Assembly: GCA_025677825.1 (NCBI GenBank)
Contig: JAIXMO010000035.1
Location: 124,001-188,000, forward strand
Length of the DNA stretch: 64,000 nt
Direction: 5' to 3'
Origin: Helicostylum pulchrum
Taxonomy: Eukaryota; Mucoromycota; Mucoromycetes; Mucorales; Mucoraceae
A program made the position numbers and the translations under genes. The notes beneath the pieces are model-generated. The model was not told the origin of the DNA and ran no database searches. It was given only the letters and a program-made list of their open reading frames with translations. Shown piece by piece: positions 42,338 through 54,529 of this stretch; positions within the stretch are counted from its first letter, which is position 1, and every line of letters starts with the position of its first letter.

Positions 42338-44329
42338 CTACCAATGGCTTGCAAAATTAGTGTCTCCCAGCACGTTATGTCGAACATGTGCTGGTACCTT
42401 GCCCCATTTCTCTGACCAAAGTTTTCTCTTTTTTCTCTTTTCAGGAGATTCTTTATCTTTTTTTCTCTTGTTTTTTTGATCTTCCAGTATAGATAAAGCT
42501 TTTTTTCCGGCCATTTTTTCCAGGCTCTGTACATGACGAGAGGATTGTATGAATTCGTAAGCTAGTACCCGTTTCTTGGTAGAGACGTATAAATAAGAAC
42601 CTTCTTTTGACCACTGTAAACCGTTGATTTTAGCCAAAATTCTAAGTTTTCTGTTCTTTTCACCACGAAATGAGATCATAGTGATTTCGTGCCTTGTAAC
42701 GATATTTGTATTTTGATAACAATCAGATATACTAACATATCTATTTGGATCATTTTTAAAGATTGTTTCATCCAAGTTAATAGTATGTATGTAGCCATAT
42801 CTATTTGAAAAGGCCAGGACGCCTTCTTGTTCTGGATGAAATTGAATAGCATAGGTGTAACCTCCAGCATCAATTTTATGCAACATTTCAAATTTGGGTT
42901 GTGTTTTCCATATAAATACAGCATTATGAGTATCAGAAGTATGAGCGAAAAACAAAGAAGATCTACTCCAAGTAAGGTATTGAGAAGAAAAAGTAGGTAT
43001 GGAGGTTGGAATTTTAAGTTTTTGTGGTGTTCCAAATATAAGACGATTTTTTTGTTGGTTGAACGAAACAGATAAATGAAATATGCAAGCATCATCACCT
43101 ACACAAACTAAATGTTGACCGTTTGGACTTACACGAGCATCATTGATAGGCACATGATCGAAGCAACGAATATGATGATTCAAATGACAGGTTGAAATGA
43201 TTGTATTACAGTTACGATGACTAGGTAAATCATAAATTAATATACCAGCATCATTCATACAAGCAATTAAAAAGTAGCTGTAATCTTCTTGTTGATCAGA
43301 ATCAGATTTTTTCCAACGTACAATTTGCACAGAATTTGTCATTAATAGCACATTATCTTTTCCTTTAAATTTAGTTCCCCAAATCTTTACTGGTTTATTT
43401 TCAACCATACAACAATATAATTCGAATTCACCTTCAACACCACCAATAGCCATATAGCCATACTTTTCTGCTAAACATAATGGTTCAAAATCTAAAGCGA
43501 GGTATGCATCTTGAGGAAAGACAACTGGAAATTGTGATCTTTTAATATATTTTGTATAAGGTATAAATTTAGATAAAAAGTTATCGTCAGTGTTATTTGT
43601 TGATAATTCAAGTGAGCACTGTTGTTGTTTTTGTTGTTGCATTGTTGTTGGTTGTTTCGGTAGTGATACAGATGCATGAGTTTCATTAAACTTGATACTA
43701 GAAGAGCTAAACGTATTACCATGATAGTCATTTGTTTCTAACCAGGTAGTGACATTATCAGTATTTGTGTTGACTTTGATATCTATATTAGTATTGTCGT
43801 TAAATTTTCCACATTCTACAATACGATCTCTATAAACAGCATGTAGTTTTTCAGATAATCCATAGTCAGATAATACAAGTGATAGAGCATTAGCAGATTG
43901 GTCGTGATTTGTTGTTGAACTTGAACAAGGTAATTGCTTTGGCCAACCTTTTTCTTTTCTCCAAAAAGTAGAGTTTTTCCAAGGAGCGATTTTATTGAGT
44001 TTATTTAGTTCCTTTTGCCTTTCTTTAATAAAACCAGTTAATCTCATATCGTTTGATTCCCAAGTAAAATCGTTTGTAGAATAAGGATCTTCGTCCCACA
44101 TGTCGAAGCCTTCATGATCTGGAGAAGAACAAGACAATTCGGATGCATCTGAATCAGGGTCTTGTTCGCTTCTGTAATTTGGTTTACGCGGGCCTAAATA
44201 TTCATAGTCAAGAGAATAATCAGATTCCGCTTCTTCGTCTTGCTGTTCTAACGAATTTTCCTCTGTTGCTGCCAAAAACCAATCATTATTATCACTAGAA
44301 ATAGATTGCGATTCCTCATAGTATACCAT
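42338..44329 (-). CDS. Intronless beta-propeller (WD-like) protein, 663 aa, unrecognised
   Basis: Single open frame from ATG at 44329. The N-terminal third is acidic and disordered (EEAESDYSLDYEYLGPR; SDASELSCSSPDHEGFDMWD) with a conserved-looking segment NKIAPWKNSTFWRKEKGWPK. The rest resembles WD-type blades: ARVSPNGQHLVCVGDDACIF, TYAIQFHPEQEGVLAFSNRY, LTWSRSSLFFAHTSDTHNAV and INGLQWSKEGSYLYVSTKKR. The end is basic (KNKRKKDKESPEKRKKRK). 'SP-x-G-x-x-L-x-x-V-G-D' is reminiscent of fungal propeller proteins with a DUF2415-like segment, but I cannot assign it. It is one of the few long genes here without introns. Confidence 0.8.
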   Translation of the reverse strand: MVYYEESQSISSDNNDWFLAATEENSLEQQDEEAESDYSLDYEYLGPRKPNYRSEQDPDSDASELSCSSPDHEGFDMWDEDPYSTNDFTWESNDMRLTGFIKERQKELNKLNKIAPWKNSTFWRKEKGWPKQLPCSSSTTNHDQSANALSLVLSDYGLSEKLHAVYRDRIVECGKFNDNTNIDIKVNTNTDNVTTWLETNDYHGNTFSSSSIKFNETHASVSLPKQPTTMQQQKQQQCSLELSTNNTDDNFLSKFIPYTKYIKRSQFPVVFPQDAYLALDFEPLCLAEKYGYMAIGGVEGEFELYCCMVENKPVKIWGTKFKGKDNVLLMTNSVQIVRWKKSDSDQQEDYSYFLIACMNDAGILIYDLPSHRNCNTIISTCHLNHHIRCFDHVPINDARVSPNGQHLVCVGDDACIFHLSVSFNQQKNRLIFGTPQKLKIPTSIPTFSSQYLTWSRSSLFFAHTSDTHNAVFIWKTQPKFEMLHKIDAGGYTYAIQFHPEQEGVLAFSNRYGYIHTINLDETIFKNDPNRYVSISDCYQNTNIVTRHEITMISFRGEKNRKLRILAKINGLQWSKEGSYLYVSTKKRVLAYEFIQSSRHVQSLEKMAGKKALSILEDQKNKRKKDKESPEKRKKRKLWSEKWGKVPAHVRHNVLGDTNFASHW

Positions 44330-45045
44330 GCTACGAGGATAGTTTTTTTATTTTATTGTTGTAGTTAATACGTATAAATAATTTGTATAAAAGAGAAAAA
44401 AAAAAAAAAAGAGGGGGGGAGGAGGAATAAAGAAGCTATAATTATTGTTCTGAATTCGAAATTGACCTAAAGAAGGAGGAGAGCGGAAGTGAGTAAAGAT
44501 ACACAGGCTTATTTTTTGTACAAGAATAATTTACAGGCTAAATATACCAATATATAATAAACAGAACTCAGCCCCTCTTTTTCTCTCTTCTTTTCCCCTT
44601 ACAACAAAAATACATCCGAGAATCTTGTAATACTCTGCTGGTTTCATCATTAGAGACGATCTCGGATATTGAACATTTTCTTCTGTATCACATGTTTCTT
44701 TTTATATCCAAGAATATTCTAGTAATTCATGGTGATTTTCGTCGTGTTTTAATCTACACTTGATTAGGAATTATTAATAAATTACACGGTCCTATGCACT
44801 GAGAACGATTCTTGTATATCGTGTCTCTCTCTTTTTATATTTTATCCCACCTTAAAACCTTTTTTAATAGGGGAATTCATCATTTCTCCTTGTACATTTA
44901 TTAAATATATGAATGTATGTCTAACTACTTTCACTTGCAGTTACAATATATGTGTAAATAAAAAAATAAAATAAAAAAAGAATTAGCTGTACTTACACAC
45001 CCAGTCACTATTTTTTTTTTTTTTTTTTTTTTTTACCTGTTAAAT
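44330..45045. promoter_or_regulatory. Divergent promoter region between the propeller-like gene and MSH1
   Basis: 716 bp with an 8-bp inverted repeat ATCCGAGA (44614-44621)/TCTCGGAT (44660-44667) and a T26 run directly upstream of MSH1. No ORF. No tRNA or snoRNA could be supported. Confidence 0.45.
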
Positions 45046-47862
45046 ATGTTTCGTATTTTAAGTAAAACTTTTACTACCAGGAACTTGACATGGCCAAGAA
45101 CATTCATTACCACTACACCTCTAAATAAACGAGTATCTAAAATAAACCTAAGTGAACTAGTATTAGAAACTGAAACCAGTAAACCAGTTACTCCTCTCGT
45201 AAGAAAAGAGATCTCGACTGGTTCTATTGTATTAGATACTGTGCGCGAATATACAAAAAAGTATCCATTATGTGTACTTTTAGTTCAAGTAGGTGACTTT
45301 TATGAGGTAAGAAGAAAACGTGCATACATTTAAAAAAGAAAATTTTCCCTGATTTTTTTTTGTAGCTGTATGAATCGCATGCAAGTAGATATGCGCCGCA
45401 ACTTGATTTAAAGTTAACCAAGAAATCTATTACTGTAGACACAATAGTCGACTTTGCAGGATTTCCTTTAAGAGCATTAGATAGGTATCTCGATATACTT
45501 GTCAATAGACTTCGTTGTAAAGTAGCTATTTGTGAACAATTTGGTTCTGTATCAAGACAAGATAAATCAGCTCTAGGAATACAACGTAAAATTACTAGAA
45601 TTATTACTCCTGGTACAGTGATAGAAGAGCGCTTTTTGGAGTCTAATCAATATAACTACCTATTATCTGTTTTTCCCAATAAGGATTCTACCATTGGCCT
45701 AGCATGGGTTGATGTTTCTGTAGGGGAATTTGTTATGCAACAAACAACCTTGGATGCATTAAAAGATGATATTGCAAGAATTAGGCCAAGAGAAGTTATT
45801 TTACCTGAATCGATGAAGCCTTCTGATGATCTATTACAACAAGGACTGTTTGATCAAGAAGTATATGACCCTGTCACAAGACTATTGATAGCTGATCCAA
45901 ATATTGCTATCAGTTATGTCGATGATAACCAGTATAATGCTGGTACTGCTGTAAGGACATTACAGAACATGTTTAAGAGTAATGCCCTCGAATTTAGTCA
46001 AATTGAATTAGCTGCAGGAATGGCCTTAATGATGTACGTTAATGAAACACATATCAATAGAAAACCAAAATGGCAAAATCCATCCCGGTTTAGTATGCAT
46101 GATTCAGTCTGTATTGACAGCGCTGCCATGGCGTCACTAGAAATTGTTAAAAGTTTACAAGGTAGAAGAACAGACAGTCTAATAGGCGTATTAGATTGTA
46201 CATCCACAAGTGCTGGCTCAAGATTACTTACACGCTGGATATCTTCTCCATTAACTTGTATTGATAGCATTAGAAATAGGTTAGATATTGTGGAGTATTT
46301 TAAAGACAACACATTCTTGCTGGATGATTTACGAAACCTATTACGTCAAAGCACTGATGCTCAAAGGTCGATACAAAGACTTGCCTTAAAAAGAGGACAA
46401 CATTCCGATTTAATGGAAGTTTGGTATACGTTAGACATCATGAAAAATATTCATGAAAAATTACAACAAACTACTTCTGAACCCACACAAGATCTTGTGA
46501 CATCAATGGATCCACATGAATCATTAGCCCATTATATTCGCGATGCATTCGATCATGAACGAATTCAGGCCAAGGAGATCAAGGATTATGGCTTTGTAAA
46601 TCATGCATTCCATCCTGATTTATTGCAGCTTCATAATCAACTAGATGAATTGGATACTCAACGATTAAACCTTCAAAATGAACTTCGTTTGCTTTGTGGT
46701 AACTCCTTATCACTTATGGCTGATGGTCCGCTTAAGCACATTATTGAAATTAGCTCTAGAAAAGCACCAAATCTTGTAGAAAAGTTTCCTCATGCTATAC
46801 TTTTAAACAGTACAAAGAGTAAAAAAAGGTACCAAGTAAAAGAATGGACTGATATATCTGTTCAACTTGGTTCTATTGAATCACAAATCATTGATATTGA
46901 GAGTCAAGTATTTGACCAGGTTGTAGATAAAGTATTGGATCAAAGTGCAACGATTTTACAAAGCTGCAGAAAATTAGCAGAATTAGATGTACTTACATCT
47001 TTTTCACACCTTGCTCGTCAAAATCGATATGTTCGACCTCGTATGACCCATGCTAATAGAACAATGATTTTAGGTGGAAGACATCCTGTAGTGGAAGCTA
47101 ATTTATCAAGAAAGGGACAGACTTTTGTACGCAATGATTGTGATCTCGGTGCTGATCAGCGAATTTGGCTTTTAACTGGCCCTAACATGGGAGGAAAAAG
47201 CACCTTTTTGCGCCAGCATGTGATTATAGTGTTAATGGCACATATGGGATGCTTCGTACCTGCCGACCGTGCTTGGATTGGGATTACAGATAGAATTTTC
47301 AGTCGTGTTGGTGCAGCTGATAACTTGGCACAGAATCAATCTACTTTTATGGTTGAAATGTCCGAGGTTTCTACCATTCTTAAACAAGCCACAGCTAGAT
47401 CAACTGTCATTATGGATGAGGTGGGAAGGGGTACATCAACTACAGATGGCTTCTCATTAGCTTTTGGTATATTGGATTTCTTACACAACCAAATCAAATG
47501 CCGTACTATCTATGCAACTCATTATCATGAACTGGCCGATACAATGACTGGATATGACAAAATAAAGTGCTATAAGACTAGTATCGAAGAAAACTCTTTG
47601 GGGGGTTTCCGTTTTGTACATAAAGTAGAACCGGGTATTTGCCGACAATCTCATGGATTAAAAGTGGCCCAATTAGCAGGTACGTAACTTACATATGGCA
47701 GGATAATGGTTATATTTATATATTATATACTTTTTTTTAGGTTTGCCAACTCAGGTGATTAAAAAGGCTGAATCTATGTGGAATATTTTACAAAATAGTC
47801 AAGTACCTATCGTACCTCATCTTACAGAACCAAATTATGATGAACAAAAGAGTATTGTATAA
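45046..47862 (+). CDS. MSH1: Mitochondrial MutS homologue Msh1
   Basis: Three exons (about 45046-45306, 45366-47680, 47741-47862), about 900 residues. A basic, Ser/Thr-rich, acid-free presequence (MFRILSKTFTTRNLTWPRTF) predicts mitochondrial import. MutS domain I carries LVQVGDFYELYESHASRYAP, matching the mismatch-contacting F-Y-E motif. The ATPase has Walker A GPNMGGKSTFLRQ, Walker B STVIMDEVGRGTSTTDG, and YATHYHEL. The C-terminus is GLPTQVIKKAESMW. A motif I F-Y-E plus presequence distinguishes Msh1 from nuclear MSH2-6. Role: mtDNA stability and mismatch repair. Confidence 0.95.
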
Positions 47863-49417
47863 GTTCATAAGCCTTGTAGAAGGTGCTCCTTCTTTTTCTT
47901 TCTTTTTTTTTTACTGTACATATTATATTATAAATATTGCAAGTATCGAGAAGAAAAAAATAACATGTAAATATCTTGAATAAACTGCGCAAAAATAATG
48001 TTAAAATATGTATGCAACCAATCCCAGATCATTCACTCTGTATTGCGTTAAACAAGAAGTCCTTCATTCATGCCCGTCTTGCCATGCTCTACCAATGTAT
48101 ATGTTTCACTAGCGCTTGAAGTATATTTGTGTAGATAAATATACTCCTTTTTTTTACATGCAATCGATAGATTCGTTTTTAATTAGGGAGGTTAAAAAAA
48201 AAGGGAAATAAGGTAATGACGATCGCAAGGTAAAGAAAAATAAGTGGGGAAGTAGGAGGATTTTTTTTTTCAAATAGAATATTAGTGATTACATATATAA
48301 GTTACAGTATTCTTCTTTTAGTTTCGCGAAAGGGGGGATTCGCCAGTTACAACTGCAGCTAAGTAGCGCATCAGCGACCGCTTTCCTCATTTTTTCTGTT
48401 GTCTCTGCATACTATATATTTATTAGTTACTGTCATTATAGGATTACTAGGTATATAGCACGCCTGCAATACTATTTACCTGGGCATTTTTGTAGCAATC
48501 ATGGTACTCATCATTTCACTTTTAATAAGATCTATATATTCTGTTAAAACTAAGTACTATGTCTCATATATCCATTGATAAAAAATACCCAACTTTACGA
48601 CCGATGCTGAGGGTATTAATTATATAAGATTATGTACAGTTGTCATTACATCAAGTGGTAACGGTTTCCGCTTCAGAAGAAAAAGAACAAAAATCTATCA
48701 TTGTACGGGATGAGAGAATAGTCATTCCGAATATATATAACTTCCGTAAGATACGTTCCTTACGCTTCCTCCCTCCAGTTTTTCGTAAAAATAGTCAGCA
48801 CAGATACCAGAGATGACTACTTAGCAGTCGTAACAGAAATAGGTGAACCATTGACCCTTACTAGGTGTTAAAACTGTAACATAAACTGCTTTACAACGGA
48901 CAGTTACGTTATCGTTTGTAATTAATTTAGTCATTAACTTTATCTTACAAAACTTACATGAGCGCTACTACAATGCACCTAGATTTATTTGTTCTATTTT
49001 GCGACTCTCTTGTTATTTACCACAGAGATACCGCTTTACATTATCCCTAATTTTAGACCTATTTTATCCTTCTTCATCCTTCTTTTCCTCTTTTTAGCTT
49101 TTTTTTAAAAAAATCTTGCGCACCACTTGGTTACAATATTGACCTTACGCTATTATCCTATATATACTCAAATTTATTTTCTTGCGGTTGTGACTAATAA
49201 AATATAAAACCTTGATTACCACAATAAATACTACATGTCAAAGAGATTAAAAAAAACAGCTTCTTTTTCATTATTATTTTTTAAAAAAAAGTTAGTAGTA
49301 CTTTGGCCTTTACAATAAGGAAAAAAGTTTACAAAGTGAAAGTTTCCCAAAACTAACCACGAGGAGGAACACTAGCTGAAGTCTCATCACGTTCATACAT
49401 ATAAGTACGTGAAAAAA
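47863..49417. other. Gene-poor region
   Basis: About 1.5 kb with no supported gene. Contains the block near 48586 related to 39081 and several A/T runs. Confidence 0.5.
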
Positions 49418-49474
49418 ATATATACATATATATACATATATATACATATATATACACATATACATATATATATA
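49418..49474. repeat. TATACATATA-type microsatellite
   Basis: Tandem ATATATACAT/ATACATATAT units in about 57 bp. Confidence 0.85.
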
Positions 49475-49559
49475 AAAGGATGGTGTCAACGGATAAGTAT
49501 CCACAACAACACAACTACTTAATGATACTATTTTCCTTGGAGAAAACTACCGAGACGAG

Positions 49560-49960
49560 AACCATCAATCCAACCCCCTACGATATCCGCATGGTTAATA
49601 TACCATTACACCCAAGTGTAACTGCACGAACCGCTCGTAAACGAGGACGAGAGAGAAGGAGACAGAACCCACCAACGTAGAATATACTCGCCAGAAATCA
49701 GAATCATTAAAAGTTGGACATTGCTTTTTCAAACCCATTAACATTACTGGCAATATCCAACAAAAGAACGAGTCAATAAACTGCTAAAGTTTTTTTTATC
49801 GGAAGACTGAATACCTCCAACTACGACCCTTTCGATATCCGCATGGTTGTAAGCGCCGTTCCAACCAGGTTGAAAGTCTGCATAATCGCTTGTAAACGAG
49901 GAGAGGAGAAGGAGACAAACAGCTCGTCAGAAACCGCTTTAGCAACCGTTATGTCCTTTT
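49560..49960 (+). repeat. Imperfect direct duplication
   Basis: Two similar blocks: about 49571-49710 and 49812-49945. Shared parts include CGATATCCGCATGGTT, CGTAAACGAGGACGAGAGAG versus TGTAAACGAGGAGAGGAGAA, AAGGAGACA and CTCG(C/T)CAGAAA. Neither has a convincing coding frame. Confidence 0.65.
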
Positions 49961-49992
49961 GCTTTCAAAAGCCAGTACAATTATAAATAGCG

Positions 49993-50990
49993 GTGTTTCA
50001 AAGAGAGGAGAAGAAATTATATCCTAGAGAAATGAAAAAAAGGAATCAGTTTAAAAGCAATAATAAAATAAAAATCACTTACCATTTTTTCATCATATTA
50101 ACAACAACTACAACTGCAACTACTGCAACTGTGGCACCAGTACAAGCACCAACACACACACCAAATCTACCAGCACCACTTCAAACTTATGACCAAATGA
50201 GGTTGAAAAAAGTGGGCAATTGATTTTAAAAAACAGGCCAGAAAAAGGTTAAAGGTTAAAAAAAAATGAAAAATTAATAGCGGGAGTCTTTTTTTTTGTG
50301 CCTGCAAAAAAATGCCCTGCCTGGATTTTTTAATTACGGAGTAGTAGTTTAATGGGTATAAATCACTGCCAAAAAAGTCTTTTCCCACACCAGTTTTTTA
50401 TGTGCATTTGTTACGAAAACAATAAATAGAGATTAGCAGTTCTACTTTTTTATTAAAGAGTTAATCAATAGATAAGGTGGTAAACTGTAAAAATAATACA
50501 ATAAGGCAATAGCAAGAAAAGTGAGCATAGGATCCTGTTTTAAAGGTAGAAAGACCTGGGAAATAAAATTAAAAAAAAGGTTCAAGTAAAAAGTACAACG
50601 GAAAGTAAGATACAAGGGAATTCGGGTACAAAATAAAATAAAGGGTAAATATAAACTAAAAGAGCTTAATTTAAAGGTCTTCTTCTATAAGTTAAGATTA
50701 AATTGTTTACAAAAAGTGAATTACATTTTTATTGTAACTAGTCCCCGCTTTTTTAAACGTTATTGGTTCTGGTGTCCCAAACTTAAATACGATAAAATGG
50801 ATAACGCGTTAGATATTACGGTTTGGGTTACGATTGCAGGTCTTATATACAGAACGCAAAATACGGCTGTCTTGTCTTTGCGTACCTTTTTCTATAATAA
50901 CTAAGCATTATTTTATAGTCATTATGGAATGAACCAGAGTATCTGTTAAAGAATTGTGAGCTACAGTTATTTTCTAAAAAGTCCTCCCCG
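49993..50990. other. Gene-poor stretch with isolated protein-like fragments
   Basis: Short plus-strand frames end LQTYDQMRLKKVGN (about 50223) and contain KRYWFWCPKLKYDKMDNALD (about 50780). The first follows a Thr-rich low-complexity run. Both could be degraded exons. Nothing can be named. Confidence 0.35.
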
Positions 50991-51646
50991 CTATTTATAT
51001 TTACCATAATATTCTTCTTTCATAACATATAATAATCTTATTCTCGTATCCCTCTTGACTTCGTCTTTCTTAAGAAAATTCAAATTATTACTTTCGGCCC
51101 AAATTTCTAACTCTCGAAAGCTTATTTTTGCTAAAGTTGGTGCAAATTTAGCAGTGATTCCATAAATATTTCTATTTGTACTTAATGCCTCGTAGTAAAA
51201 GTGAGGGTATTCAGATTTTTGTTCTTTAAACGCTTGATTAATAAATTCAATAAATTGCGGATATGTTTCCAGTTCAAGTCGACGTCGCTTATGGTCAGGC
51301 TATGAAGTACGTTGCTGTTCATCAGTAGATTCCAAGTTATGTCCAGTTAATCCCGGACTTGTTTTACTTGCGCTGATGCCAAGTTATCTCCAGTTAATTT
51401 CGAACATCTCTCGGTAGCAGCTTCTATTTTTCCATGCACTGGTTCCGAATGTGGATACGTTTTGTAGCTTATAGGGTCACCTAAAATCCTCGTTTTGGAG
51501 ACTGGAATGGGTATATCTTCTGCTTCTTTCCAATATATATCTACGTTATCAAGACTATCGATCTGAGCTGAGTATTTTTCTATATTTTGTTTTGTATATT
51601 CTACATAAAAGAACTTACAAACTGCTAGGTTTCTTATTATGGGCAT
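50991..51646 (-). pseudogene. Repeated-family gene relic ending KEEYYGKYK
   Basis: From ATG at 51646 a frame reads KYSAQIDSLDNVDIYWKEAE and PHSEPVHGKIEAATERCSKL, ends at TAA, then one frame over PGLTGHNLESTDEQQRTS runs to an in-frame TAG, after which the same frame continues DHKRRRLELETYPQFIEFIN, FAPTLAKISFRELEIWAESN, DEVKRDTRIRLLYVMKEEYY and stops at 50991. A second, more degraded copy lies at 54125-54510. No named domain is recognised. Confidence 0.6.
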
Positions 51647-51919
51647 TTTTTAGAAATAGTGGTATTAAACTCGCTCACAGAACAAGAGAGTCGCACAATA
51701 GAACAATGAAGTTTAGGTACACTGTTGGAATCACTCATTTGAATTATTTTAAGAGTAAGATAATATACTTAATGAATCACAAACGATAACGTAACAGTCC
51801 GCCCTAGAGTACAACAACAACAACAACAAAAATGATTAAAATAAAATATTATATTGTCACTTGGAATCAACACCAAAAAAAAAAAAAAAACTTGTACATC
51901 ATTTTTATTATTGAATATA

Positions 51920-52092
51920 TCACAGAGGATCCATGCAACTGAAAAACTTCATAAACTCTTGCTTTGTAAAGGTTTCAAAGTCATCAACATCTTCAATATC
52001 ATAATTAGTTCTTAACTGACGAATATAAACCTCTTCTGTCCAGCAGCAGTATGATAGACATTGTTCCTTAGCGAGTATTTCGTTTACGGGGT
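51920..52092 (-). pseudogene. C-terminal gene fragment
   Basis: A clean frame reads AKEQCLSYCCWTEEVYIRQL, then NYDIEDVDDFETFTKQEF, and stops after CMDPL. Upstream the match continues in another frame (KWVLNEPRKR), implying a frameshift near 52092. Family unknown. Confidence 0.4.
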
Positions 52093-53294
52093 TCGTTTAG
52101 TACCCATTTATAGCCACCTCTTTCTAATAAGTCCACTTAGGAGAAGTATATAAAGGTATCTTTATAGAGCAGATAAAATATTTGAAGACACACGTTGTAA
52201 GAAGAGTTCATTACTCGAGAAAAGCATTTTTTTTTTCGACGACAGAACCAAAAAAAAATGGAGGGTCTTGATATATAGTCAATTTACATAGTCGATTAAA
52301 ACATAAAGGCGAATCCTTACCTTTTATATTTACAGCGGTTGTTTCAGTTTTACCTAATATCATAGAAAAGCTCCTTTGAAAGACGTACACATATTATGTA
52401 AGAGATATTTACTTATGAATTCATTTTTAAAACAAAGAAAAAGAAAAAGGCCGGCTATGTCGCTTCTAAAAAAAACAGATAAATATTTTAAATTAATGAT
52501 AAAATAGGTACATAAATGACACCTCTTGTTTTAGCGAAATTCTCATTTGCTCAATTCTTAAAGGGTCAATCTATAGACGGAGCTTCTGCTGTAAATTAAT
52601 CATCATGTCTCTAGCATTTTTTACTGATTTTTAACAATTGTCAACAACTCTTTGCTTGATGATTTTCTTTTTTTAATCCTCCAAGAAACTATATCAATGT
52701 ATACGCACACGCATAAAAAACAAGAGGCAATAGTTTGAATAAAGAAACATATTTCATCATGTTCTGCTTTCAATGTTTTCAAAACATCAATACTTTCTTT
52801 CAAGAAATGCTATATCTATAAAAAAAATATTAGTATGAATTTGAAATTTAGTCCGTGTAAAACTTACTTATAGTTGATGTTCGCGCAAATGCTTCTTATC
52901 TCTTCTCGTGTGACCATCTCTGACATGTCGTCGTTGGGCCTCCCCCCCCCCCCTTTTCCTCACATCATTTCGAACTTTTTGAAATCGGTCCGAAATGGTA
53001 GAATCATTGGGAGAGGAGGGGGGTTGGGGTTTGGTTCTTCGGTATAACCCCTGTTTTGAACCAGTTTTTTATTTCGTTGGTCTTTGAACAGTCAAATGTA
53101 CGAAGCCTTTTTTTAAAAAAGAATAAAAATTAGTTATGAACTTAGTATTCGATATGATGATGATTACCGAAAGCAGCCCAAACAGAATGGCTTATTACTT
53201 ATTTTTACGTAGGTCAACGTCGTAGACCTAGTACTGCCATGAAAGGTAGTTGTTCTACCGCATTCGGAACAACACAAGCTGCTTCTCTATAATT
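52093..53294. other. Repeat-rich gene-poor region
   Basis: Holds the apparent empty site of the 63-bp hairpin element (about 52373-52398), a flank related to the C2H2-array spacers (ATGAATTCAT block near 52415) and a C12 run near 52941. No gene supported. Confidence 0.5.
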
Positions 53295-54122
53295 TTAAAG
53301 ATTAAATAATAAGAATCTAGTCGCTAAATTATTTAATTCTTTTAGCAAATGATAAACACCTTTGTTCTTTTTACTTTTTCTTATAATACTCTTAAAATAT
53401 ACTTGTTCATTTTCTATGCTTGTGACAAAAAACTTAATTTTAAAGCCATCGATAGTGAACGAAAAAGATCTGTCGATGTTGATTGTGCGTTGTGTTAAAA
53501 CTGCCAATTTGACGATGTCAATCTGTTTGGATTTTGTGGTAGCATTACCAAGTTTGCATTCACCTTAGCCAAGAGATAGGCTTTTATTTACAGTAATAAC
53601 GGCATCTGATCTTTTTGAACAATAGTTCGTCGCAGCTTTGGTTGTCCACCTTAAAAGGATATTTTCTGAGGGATTGGAGAACAAGGAGTTAAGTCATGGA
53701 TGATAACAAGCGCTCCATAGTTCTGATCTCCCAAGCTTGGAAATATCAACTTCCTTCTTGGGTAGAAAATCCAGTATATAGGAAATGCCGTTTAAAAGAT
53801 TCAATTCGTACAATGTGATATCTTTGGCTGACAGAACGAGAATTTGTGCCCTAGCGATTCGTAAATTAAGATTACCATCCAGAATACTAGAAATTAGGTT
53901 CGAAATGGCTAACAATAATGAGTCGGCTATTGTGAAAGTCGAACCAAAATGATTGTATTTGCTAAGTTGGTCAAGTAAAGGCGTACCGAAATGTTGAAGC
54001 AGTGAATGGTGATATTGATCAGTTAAAAAAAACATATTAAAACAAGCAGCTAAATTTGTAATATATTTTTCTGCTGAGGCATCTGAAGTAAGAGCTACAG
54101 TTGTTTTTGGAAACCTCACCAT
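53295..54122 (-). pseudogene. Relic of a multi-copy Mucoromycota-type ORF, two in-frame stops
   Basis: One frame from ATG at 54122 to a stop at 53295 (276 codons) is interrupted only by TGA (53694-53696) and TAA (about 53573). Before the stops: DASAEKYITNLAACFNMFFL, FGTPLLDQLSKYNHFGSTFT. Between them: KAATNYCSKRSDAVITVNKS. After: GECKLGNATTKSKQIDIVKL, TIDGFKIKFFVTSIENEQVY. The 'RxDAVI...GExK' arrangement with following 'VKLAVLTQ' recalls a family I have seen repeatedly in Rhizopus/Mucor-like genomes, some with an R-x-D-A / G-E-x-K pattern like restriction-endonuclease-fold proteins. The fold and the function are inference. Confidence 0.6.
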
Positions 54123-54124
54123 TA

Positions 54125-54510
54125 TTTATATTTACCATGATATTCTATCTTCTTTAATTACAAACACCATCTTACTCTGGTACCCGCCCTTCGCTCAACA
54201 GCTATTAAAAATTTGAAATCGTTATTCTTGCACCAAACAGAGAACTGTTAAGGTATTTTATTTTAAAATACTGACGTGTATTTAGCAATAATTTCGTACA
54301 CATCTTTGATTGAGATGCCCGTCTGTTCGTAGTTTTCTGAATTTTTTGGTTCTTGGGATTTGAAAACTTCATTAATAAATTCGATTACTTGCGGTAAGCT
54401 CGTAATTCAAATCGATGTCGTTTACGACTTGGTGGCTGTTCTTCAGCAGAATATTCGATATTTTTTGAGATTGATGTTTCTTTGAATACGATAGTTTTTA
54501 CAGTTTGAGG
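54125..54510 (-). pseudogene. Degraded paralogue of the 50991-51646 relic
   Basis: Aligns to the other copy: RKRHRFELRA(Y) versus HKRRRLELETY, then after a frame change QVIEFINEVFKSQEPK versus QFIEFINQAFKEQKSE, and the end HGKYK versus YGKYK, with the shared noncoding end ATGGTAAATATAAATA. Several frame changes and stops. The ATG of the 53295-54122 relic lies just downstream on the same strand. Confidence 0.6.
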
Positions 54511-54529
54511 GAACACCAAAGTTTCTAAG

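Noticed and set aside
44614..44667. snoRNA-like inverted repeat with TGATGA on the minus strand
   Set aside because: C-box-like sequence is not correctly placed and there is no CTGA D box.
44765..44790. U2 snRNA-like ATCAAGTGTAG on the minus strand
   Set aside because: No flanking U2 sequence; only an 11-base coincidence.
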